Assembly (NCBI GenBank): GCA_947177645.1
Contig: CAMWVJ010000096.1
Span: 1-5,661, forward strand
Length of the DNA stretch: 5,661 nt
Direction of reading: 5' to 3'
Source: an uncultured Desulfovibrio sp.
Lineage (GTDB): Bacteria; Desulfobacterota; Desulfovibrionia; Desulfovibrionales; Desulfovibrionaceae
This document shows positions 1 through 5,025 of this stretch, piece by piece (within the stretch, counting starts at the first letter, position 1; every line of letters starts with the position of its first letter). The notes beneath the pieces were generated by a model that worked only from the letters and a program-made list of their open reading frames with translations, ran no database searches and was not told the origin of the DNA. A program made the position numbers and the translations under genes.

Positions 1-64
1 TGAGCACGGCCGCGTTCCAGAGAAAGAGGATGAAGGAGGAAAAGAGCGGGCCGCGGTCTTTCAT
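1..64 (-). CDS. Start of a probable membrane protein, partial (C-terminus outside window)
   Basis: Only the first 21 codons are visible. The ATG (64-62) overlaps the stop of the iron-sulfur protein gene as ATGA, and an AAAGGA ribosome binding site lies 8 bases upstream, so the start is well supported. The peptide begins MKDRGPLF and continues into a hydrophobic stretch (SSFILFLWNAAVL) that looks like the start of a first transmembrane helix with a positively charged, cytoplasmic N-terminus. The family cannot be identified from this much. Because it is coupled to a tail-anchored, exported multi-cluster ferredoxin, a membrane electron-transfer partner (a quinone-reactive cytochrome b type or NapH-like subunit) is a reasonable inference, not something the sequence shows. 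Confidence 0.6.
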   Translation of the reverse strand, partial: MKDRGPLFSSFILFLWNAAVL

Positions 65-1038
65 GGGCGCCGTCCTTTCTGGCGGTCGCGCCAGAGGCGC
101 AGGCACGCGAGGCCCGCCCCGGCCAGCGGCGCGGCGAGCACCCAGCCGAGCAGGTCATTCTCCTTCGTCATGGTGGCGCCGGGGGGGCGCAGGCTCGGCC
201 GCCCGACGCCGATCTGGTCCTGCCTAAGCAATTCCACCTCGATGTCGCGGAAGGTGAGCTCCGAGACGTAGAGGGTGTTGGTGCCCCCGTTGATGGTGCG
301 GCCATAGATGTCGCCGTTGCGCTCGGCCGCGAGCCTTTCGGCAAGGGCGAACATCTCGGCCCTGGGGCCGAAGTGCTGCGCCTTGCGCGGGCAGGCGCTC
401 ACGCAGGCCGGGGGCAGGCCCTCGGCCAGCAGATCCTGGCAATAGTCGCACCTGAAGACCTGGCCATTGCCGAGATAACGTGGCGCAAGGTCGAGATAGA
501 TGCCCACGCCCGACTGCCGGCGCGGGATCATCCACGGGCAGAAGCGGATGCAGCGGCCGTCGCCGATGCAGAAATTTTCATCCACATAGACCGCGCCCGT
601 GGCCCGCTGGCGCGCGGCCCCGGCCGGGCAGAGGTTGACGCAGGGCGGGTTCACGCACTGCATGCAGCGCCGCGGCAGAAAGACCCGGCGCGTGGCACCG
701 CCCGTGCGGATGGTGCAGGACTGGATATAGAGCCAGTTGTAAGGCGTGAGGCAATCGGTGACATCGCGTCGCTCTGACCAGTCCTGGATGCGCACCGAGG
801 GCGGATACGGCTGCGGGATGGGATGCACGGGCAGGGGGACCCGGGCAAGATTGCGTGCCCGGCAGGCGCTCACGCAGGCCCCGCAGCCGTTGCAGGCGTC
901 CACGTCGATGACCGTGGTCATGGTGGCCGCTCCCGCAGCCGCGCGGGCCGCAGCCGGCGCGGAGGCCAATGCGCCCACCGCGAGGGCGGCGGCGCCCCGG
1001 AGAAAACGGCGGCGCAGGGGCTGGAAGGGGCTTTCCAT
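61..1038 (-). CDS. Tat-exported, tail-anchored multi-cluster 4Fe-4S ferredoxin subunit (HybA/NrfC/DmsB-like)
   Basis: A 325-residue electron-transfer protein, probably periplasmic-facing. The N-terminus carries a twin-arginine signal (R9-R10-R11-F-L-R, then an Ala-rich hydrophobic stretch to about residue 33), which fixes the start at 1038 rather than at Met40. Cysteine groups follow in family order: C49/C52/C55/C59; C125/C128/C133/C137-P; C157/D160/C163/C167-P; C197/C200 then C212/C216-P. This is the four-cluster pattern of HybA, NrfC and DmsB type subunits, but the second cysteine of the third group is Asp160. C96 and C108 are extra. A hydrophobic helix at about 296-313 followed by an Arg/Lys-rich tail should anchor the protein with its C-terminus in the cytoplasm, as in HybA and FdnH; the length is also close to E. 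coli HybA. The gene starts 9 bases after the flippase stop without a clear Shine-Dalgarno, so re-initiation is likely, and it overlaps the next gene by ATGA. No catalytic partner is visible, so the electron donor or acceptor is unknown. Confidence 0.88.
   Translation of the reverse strand: MESPFQPLRRRFLRGAAALAVGALASAPAAARAAAGAATMTTVIDVDACNGCGACVSACRARNLARVPLPVHPIPQPYPPSVRIQDWSERRDVTDCLTPYNWLYIQSCTIRTGGATRRVFLPRRCMQCVNPPCVNLCPAGAARQRATGAVYVDENFCIGDGRCIRFCPWMIPRRQSGVGIYLDLAPRYLGNGQVFRCDYCQDLLAEGLPPACVSACPRKAQHFGPRAEMFALAERLAAERNGDIYGRTINGGTNTLYVSELTFRDIEVELLRQDQIGVGRPSLRPPGATMTKENDLLGWVLAAPLAGAGLACLRLWRDRQKGRRP
73..78 (-). promoter_or_regulatory. Ribosome binding site of the last, partial gene
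   Basis: AAAGGA on the minus strand, 8 bases before the ATG at 64-62. It lies inside the last codons of the iron-sulfur protein gene and supports translation of the downstream gene in addition to coupling through the ATGA overlap. Confidence 0.6.
390..409. repeat. 20-base direct repeat, copy 1 (ferredoxin motif codons)
   Basis: Identical over 20 bases to 861-880 and in the same reading frame of the iron-sulfur protein gene. This copy encodes residues 211-216 (Ala-Cys-Val-Ser-Ala-Cys) of the last cysteine group. It is a within-gene repeat, not a mobile or regulatory element. Confidence 0.8.
861..880. repeat. 20-base direct repeat, copy 2 (ferredoxin motif codons)
   Basis: Second copy of the repeat at 390-409. 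It encodes residues 54-59 (Ala-Cys-Val-Ser-Ala-Cys) of the first cysteine group with identical codon choice. Confidence 0.8.
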
Positions 1039-1047
1039 GCTTCGAGC

Positions 1048-2508
1048 CTAGCCGGTGGGGCCTTCAGCGTCAATGCCGGGCCCGGCGCCGGTATCTTCCT
1101 TGAGCTCCCGCGCCGTCTCAAAGGGCGGCGGCGGCCGCCAGCGCCAGAAGAGCGCCAGCAAGGGCACGAGGCCCGCAAGCTCGGCCACTTCGCGCGGAAG
1201 CACCAGGCCCACGCCCCACCACAGGCCAACGCTCAAGGCCGCGCACGCGCCCATGAGCAGCCACTGGCCCGGGGTCATGGGTCTGGCGGCCCACTGAAAA
1301 TAGCTCACCGTGAGTATCGCCACCCAGACCTTGGTGATGGTGAGCGAAAGCGCGGCGCCCGTGAGCGGGCTCGCCGGGATGAGCGTGGCGCAGCAGATGA
1401 GATTGACCACCAGCCCGCTCAGGTAAAAGCCGAAGAGCAGCTTGTGCTTGCGCATGCCGATCATGGCATAGGCCGCGAGATTGTGCAGGAAGGCCGTGGC
1501 GAGGCAAGGGGTGAGCAATTGCTGCGCGGTCACGGCGCTCGCGTAGTCGGGGCCGTAGATGAAGGGGAGGAATCGGTCGCTCTCCACGCAGATGAGAAAG
1601 ATGATGGGCAGCGACGCGGCCCAGAGCGAGCGCGCCGTCTGGCCGGCGAGGCGCCGGAAGGCCGTGCGGCTCTCCTGCCAGAGCTTTGCCAGCAGCGGAA
1701 AGATCACCTTGCCGAGCAGGGCGCTCGAAACGAGCACCGAAAGGCCCTCCACGGTCTCCCAGGCCACGCCGTAGCCGCCCACATCCGCATTGCCGCCGTA
1801 GTGCTTCAGGAAGATGACGTTGATCTTGTTGTAGAACATGGCGCAGGCCGCCATGCCCGTGAAGATGAGGCCATGGCGCATCTCATGCGCGAGGTGGCCC
1901 ATGCCGGCGAGGCCCACGCCCCTGAGCGGGTTGCGGCCGAGGGCCGCGAGCGAAAAGCCGATGGCGAGCAGGGCCTCCAGCGGCTTGAACAGCGCGATGG
2001 CGAGCGGCGGCGCGCCCGCGAGCACGCACACGATGCCGTAGCCCAGGCCAACGAGCGCCGAGGGCACGCGGATGCGCATCTCCACATCCTGCCGGCCGCG
2101 CGCCTGGCAGAGATTGAAAAAGGAGTCGGCCACCGCGTCGAGCCCGAGGCCCGCGGCGATGGCGAGCACCACGAGCCTGAGTTCAGCCGTGTAGCCCTGC
2201 CAGCCGGTGATGAGCCAGGTGACGGCAAGCGCCCCCGCGAGCACGGCGAGCTTGAGCCAGCTCACCTCGCCGAGCAGTGCCCGCGGCCGCGCCTCGCGCC
2301 GGGCAAAGGTGGAGAGGAGAAAGTCGTTGAGGCCTACATCGGCCACGGTCTTCACGAGGTAGCCGAAGGTCAGCGCAAGGACGATCTGGCCGAGGATGTC
2401 CGGGCTGCGGCGGGCGAGCAGGATGGTGAACGCGGTCCAGGCGAGGTCGCGCGTCCACTGGGCGCCCAGGATGTAGCCGAGGCGCCGCGGTATGCTCTTC
2501 AGCTTCAT
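1048..2508 (-). CDS. MOP-superfamily flippase, Wzx/RfbX-like polysaccharide or lipid-linked substrate exporter
   Basis: A 486-residue inner-membrane protein with about 12 or more hydrophobic helices along its length (for example about 84-101, 110-126, 150-165, 170-190, 298-308, 360-378, 388-404, 417-437, 441-455) and short charged loops. Diagnostic features of polysaccharide-type MOP proteins are a middle segment with MFYNKINVIFL at 224-234 leading into a Gly-Tyr-Gly-Val-Ala turn near 245-249, and PFIYGPDYASAV at 315-326, which matches the YGpeY-type motif of Wzx/RfbX proteins. Such proteins flip lipid-linked sugars from the cytoplasmic to the periplasmic leaflet. The C-terminal 30 residues are hydrophilic and Pro/Gly-rich. 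The start at 2508 overlaps the stop of the adaptor gene as ATGA, with only a weak GGGAAAG-like ribosome site about 12 bases upstream, so translation is probably coupled. The substrate cannot be told from sequence. No Wzy polymerase or glycosyltransferase is visible, which leaves room for a lipid or glycolipid cargo. Confidence 0.83.
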   Translation of the reverse strand: MKLKSIPRRLGYILGAQWTRDLAWTAFTILLARRSPDILGQIVLALTFGYLVKTVADVGLNDFLLSTFARREARPRALLGEVSWLKLAVLAGALAVTWLITGWQGYTAELRLVVLAIAAGLGLDAVADSFFNLCQARGRQDVEMRIRVPSALVGLGYGIVCVLAGAPPLAIALFKPLEALLAIGFSLAALGRNPLRGVGLAGMGHLAHEMRHGLIFTGMAACAMFYNKINVIFLKHYGGNADVGGYGVAWETVEGLSVLVSSALLGKVIFPLLAKLWQESRTAFRRLAGQTARSLWAASLPIIFLICVESDRFLPFIYGPDYASAVTAQQLLTPCLATAFLHNLAAYAMIGMRKHKLLFGFYLSGLVVNLICCATLIPASPLTGAALSLTITKVWVAILTVSYFQWAARPMTPGQWLLMGACAALSVGLWWGVGLVLPREVAELAGLVPLLALFWRWRPPPPFETARELKEDTGAGPGIDAEGPTG

Positions 2509-3446
2509 TTGCCGGCCGCTTTCCCGCCTCCGCCGAAACGCACCACCGCCTTGAAGCCCGGCTTGAGCACAAGGTCGGGGTTGGCCACGGTGAGTTCCAC
2601 CGTGTAGTAGGAGGGGTTCGCCACGTTCATGTCCGTGGAGAGCCAGGAGATCTCGCTCACAAGGCCGGTGAACTTGCGGTCGCCCAGGGAGGGGATCTCC
2701 ACCTGGGCCTTGTCGCCCACCTTGATGGTGTTCACGTCCGCCTCATAGACCGGCACCTGGATGAGCACCGGGTTGAGCTGTCCCACCTGGATGGGCGCGG
2801 AGTTGGCGGCCATGAGATTGCCCGGATTGAGGTTGGAGGCGAGCGACAGCACATAGCCCCTGATGGGCGACGTGAGCACGAGGGTACGCGGCAGCTCCTC
2901 GCCTTCCTTGATGGGCTGGCCGAAGTAGCCGGAAAGCTCCTTGAGGCGGGCGGCAAAATTGCTTTCGGTCTTGCGGAGGGTGGCTTGCGTCAGCGCGATG
3001 CGGTCACGCAACGCCGCAACGCTGCTTTCCTGGCGCGAGAGCGCCTGCTTGGAGCCAAGGCCCGAGGCCACGAGCTGGCGCGCCTTGTTGCGCTCCACGA
3101 TGAGCTGCGCGAGCTGGCGCTCCATGTCCAGCACCTGGCCCTTGAGCCCCTCGGTGCCGGCGCCGGTGGTCACTTCGCGCTGGAGGATGCGCTCGGCCTC
3201 GTCCTGGAGGTGGTAGCGCAGAAGCGGCGAGCCGTCCTCCACAGGGTCCCCGGGCTTGACGAGCACTTCGTCCACCACGGCGTTGAAGGGCACCGGCACG
3301 GCGCGCGTGACCGTGGTCACCACCTTGCCCGTGAGGATGATGGCCTCGGCGGCGCGGGCCTCTCCGGCGAGCCAGAGGGAGCCCGCGCACAGGAGCGCGG
3401 CCAACGGCCACAGGAAGCCGCGCGGAAGGATGGGTGCGCGATACAT
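2505..3446 (-). CDS. Periplasmic adaptor (membrane fusion) protein, HlyD/AcrA family
   Basis: A 313-residue adaptor linking an inner-membrane transporter to a TolC-type channel. A signal peptide covers about 1-32, with a likely cleavage site around GEARA/A; Cys20 is not in a good lipobox. Then come a first lipoyl half (about 50-78, with VDEVLVKPGDPV), a coiled-coil hairpin (about 80-172), the second lipoyl half (about 187-212, TSPIRGYVLSL), a beta-barrel (about 216-262, with YEADVNTIKVGDKAQVEI) and a membrane-proximal end with LKPGFKAVVRF. At the hairpin tip the TolC-docking RxxxLxxxxxxS motif appears as K121-L125-S132, Lys replacing Arg. The start at 3446 is chosen because it gives a normal signal peptide, has AAGGAG 8 bases upstream and overlaps the tolC-like stop as TGATG; a longer frame from 3512 adds 22 unlikely residues. 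The 3' end overlaps the flippase start by 4 bases. The usual RND or ABC partner is not visible here. Confidence 0.9.
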   Translation of the reverse strand: MYRAPILPRGFLWPLAALLCAGSLWLAGEARAAEAIILTGKVVTTVTRAVPVPFNAVVDEVLVKPGDPVEDGSPLLRYHLQDEAERILQREVTTGAGTEGLKGQVLDMERQLAQLIVERNKARQLVASGLGSKQALSRQESSVAALRDRIALTQATLRKTESNFAARLKELSGYFGQPIKEGEELPRTLVLTSPIRGYVLSLASNLNPGNLMAANSAPIQVGQLNPVLIQVPVYEADVNTIKVGDKAQVEIPSLGDRKFTGLVSEISWLSTDMNVANPSYYTVELTVANPDLVLKPGFKAVVRFGGGGKAAGK

Positions 3447-4942
3447 CAGAGGATCTCCTTGGCGGGGGGCCCGAGAAAGCGCTCCTGGAGCACATTGGCC
3501 ACATACATCCATTCAAGCCGGGCGAGACTGTGTTCCAGTTCCGCCTTGATGTAGGCAACGCGCGCGTTGACGGCCGCTTCCTCACGGTCAACGAGAGCCG
3601 GGAGCTCAATGGTACCCTCGTCAAACGCGATGCGCGCCTCGGTGAAGCGCATTTCCGCGGTGTCGAGGCGGATCTTCTGCAGCTTGACGTCAGTTTCGGC
3701 GACACTCACGCGCTGCTCGGCCTGAAGCCATTTGTAGGAATACTCGGTGCGCCTGCGCGCCATGTCGTGGAAGGCCTGGGCCTTTTTCATGCGCGCGGTC
3801 TGCACGTCGCGGTAGCGGCGCCCCCAGTCGAGCAGGGGGAAGTCGAAATTCCAGTGGAGGAAATAGTCTTCCTGGCCGTTGGGCGGCTGGTACTGGCCGG
3901 CCGGCGGCGAATGGTTGACGTAGAAGGACATCCTCGGCACATACTGCGCCCAGGCCAGCATGATGTTGTAGTCGCCGAGCTTGAGCTGGGCGCGGAGGAG
4001 CAGGTCGTCCTCGGTGGTGGCCCAGCGGTCCTCCCACTTGAGGGCGCGGCCGTCGAAGCCCTCGAGGATGGTGTTGGCGCTCTCCGCGTCCACATTGAGG
4101 CGCTGCGCCGGCTCTACCCCGGAGATGAGCTTGATGCGCGTACGGTCGATGGTTTCTTCCTGGCTGGACTTTTCCACGTTGAGTTCGCGGCCGCGCTGCT
4201 CCTGCCTGGCCACGTCCAGGGCCACGCCCTGGCGCCCGTCCACCGCCTCCACCTGCTGCCAGTAGCCTATAAGGTTGTCGCCCAGAGGCAAAAGGCCCTT
4301 TTGGGCCTCGAGGATGCGGCGTTTCGCTTCCAGCCTGAGATAACTCTGGGCAAGCTCGTAGATCACGTCGCCCACGGCCTTGCGGTGCGTGGAAATGGCC
4401 ACATTGACCAGGCCCTGCTGCACCTTGTTCTCATAGTAGGTCGCCACCGGGTTGGGGAAGGGCGCATAGAAGTTGGTGCGCATCCTGGTCTGCCCGTAAT
4501 CCTTCGGAGTGTTGCGCACGCCCATGTTGTAGCGGGTGATATTGTTGGACACGGTGAGGATCATGCGTGGCTCGGGCAGATACTTCCACGCCGCATTGGT
4601 GCGCGCGAGCCGGTTGATCTCCAGCTCCACCGCGCTGTTTACGAGCAGGGGCGACTGCTGGATGGTGAGGAAGACGCATTCCTCAAAGGTGAACTTCTTG
4701 TCGGGGTCGTAAAGATTGGGGACGGCCTCCTCAAGCTTCTGCTTGTTCTCCACGGGCACGCCCGGGGCTTCGTCGAGCCAGTGCCTCGGCGGCAGCTCCG
4801 GCGACTTCATGCCCGCCTTGCTGGAGGAACAGGCCACGGCGAGCAGCGCGAGGAGGAGGACCAGCAGGAGGGGCGCCGCGCGGCGCAGGCTGCCGGCGGC
4901 CGCACGGCCCTTGGCGCGGGATATGGGAAAAATGTGCTTCAT
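3446..4942 (-). CDS. TolC-family outer-membrane efflux lipoprotein
   Basis: A 498-residue outer-membrane channel subunit. The N-terminus has basic residues, a Leu-rich core (about 25-36) and a lipobox LLAVA-C38 followed by Ser39, so it should be lipidated at Cys38 and sorted to the outer membrane. Two outer-membrane efflux protein repeats follow: the first starts at FTFEECVFLTIQQSP (84-98) with a long helical stretch at about 170-275, the second at about 309-480 with FDFPLLDWGRR (366-376), the typical strand-to-helix sequence of this family. The length is normal for lipoprotein OMFs of the NodT/OprM kind. ATG 4942 is preferred because AAGGA lies 5 bases upstream and the signal peptide starts there; ATGs at 4948 and 4993 would add 2 or 17 residues before it. 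The stop overlaps the adaptor start (TGATG), so the two components are made together. The cargo is not evident from the sequence. Confidence 0.92.
   Translation of the reverse strand: MKHIFPISRAKGRAAAGSLRRAAPLLLVLLLALLAVACSSSKAGMKSPELPPRHWLDEAPGVPVENKQKLEEAVPNLYDPDKKFTFEECVFLTIQQSPLLVNSAVELEINRLARTNAAWKYLPEPRMILTVSNNITRYNMGVRNTPKDYGQTRMRTNFYAPFPNPVATYYENKVQQGLVNVAISTHRKAVGDVIYELAQSYLRLEAKRRILEAQKGLLPLGDNLIGYWQQVEAVDGRQGVALDVARQEQRGRELNVEKSSQEETIDRTRIKLISGVEPAQRLNVDAESANTILEGFDGRALKWEDRWATTEDDLLLRAQLKLGDYNIMLAWAQYVPRMSFYVNHSPPAGQYQPPNGQEDYFLHWNFDFPLLDWGRRYRDVQTARMKKAQAFHDMARRRTEYSYKWLQAEQRVSVAETDVKLQKIRLDTAEMRFTEARIAFDEGTIELPALVDREEAAVNARVAYIKAELEHSLARLEWMYVANVLQERFLGPPAKEIL
3455..3460 (-). 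promoter_or_regulatory. Ribosome binding site that fixes the adaptor start
   Basis: AAGGAG on the minus strand, 8 bases before the ATG at 3446. It lies within the last codons of the tolC-like gene and decides in favour of this start over the upstream alternative at 3512. Confidence 0.75.
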
Positions 4943-4947
4943 GGACA

Positions 4948-4952
4948 TCCTT
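4948..4952 (-). promoter_or_regulatory. Ribosome binding site of the tolC-like gene
   Basis: AAGGA on the minus strand, 5 bases before the ATG at 4942-4940. It overlaps the alternative ATG at 4948, which therefore cannot use it, and so argues for the 4942 start. Confidence 0.65.
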
Positions 4953-4965
4953 GGGGCCGCATGGG

Positions 4966-4999
4966 GCGGCCATGGTTCAGCGCAGCTTGCCATGGGCGC
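4966..4999. repeat. Imperfect inverted repeat in the intergenic gap
   Basis: Arms 4966-4975 (gcggccatgg) and 4990-4999 (ccatgggcgc) are complementary at 9 of 10 positions across a 14-base spacer, and each contains a CCATGG palindrome. It lies 14 bases upstream of the ribosome binding site of the tolC-like gene, so it could be an operator or an RNA hairpin in the leader. In sequence this GC-rich it could also be chance. Confidence 0.4.
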
Positions 5000-5020
5000 A
5001 GCGGGGGCACCCGCTCGCGC
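4996..5020 (-). other. GC-rich hairpin just after the DH-like gene
   Basis: On the minus strand, AGCGGG and CCCGCT pair around a TGCC loop (5000-5005 with 5010-5015), extended by GCGC/GCGC (4996-4999 with 5017-5020) across one bulged base at 5016. It starts 5 bases after the DH-like stop codon. No T-run follows it, so it is not a standard intrinsic terminator; it may instead protect a 3' end or cause partial termination. No convincing sigma70 or sigma54 promoter is visible in the 83-base gap (4943-5025). Confidence 0.4.
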
Positions 5021-5025
5021 ACGCT

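Noticed and set aside
823..2607. 594-codon plus-strand open frame
   Set aside because: It is antisense to the flippase and the iron-sulfur protein gene. The product is a His/Glu/Arg/Ala-rich sequence with no domain pattern, as expected opposite GC-rich codons, whereas the minus-strand products have clear family motifs.
3447..3512. Extended N-terminus of the adaptor starting at 3512
   Set aside because: It would place 22 hydrophilic residues before a normal signal peptide and overlap the tolC-like gene by 67 bases; the start at 3446 has AAGGAG at correct spacing.
4976..4992. Sigma54-like promoter (TGGC...)
   Set aside because: On the minus strand TGGC is followed at the required spacing by TG rather than the essential GC, so the -24/-12 pattern fails.
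4943..4993. Extended N-terminus of the tolC-like protein starting at 4993
   Set aside because: The 17 extra residues precede a complete lipoprotein signal, and the ribosome binding site lies downstream of that start.
4996..5020. Rho-independent terminator after the DH-like gene
   Set aside because: The stem is good, but no T-run follows on the transcribed strand; kept only as a hairpin.
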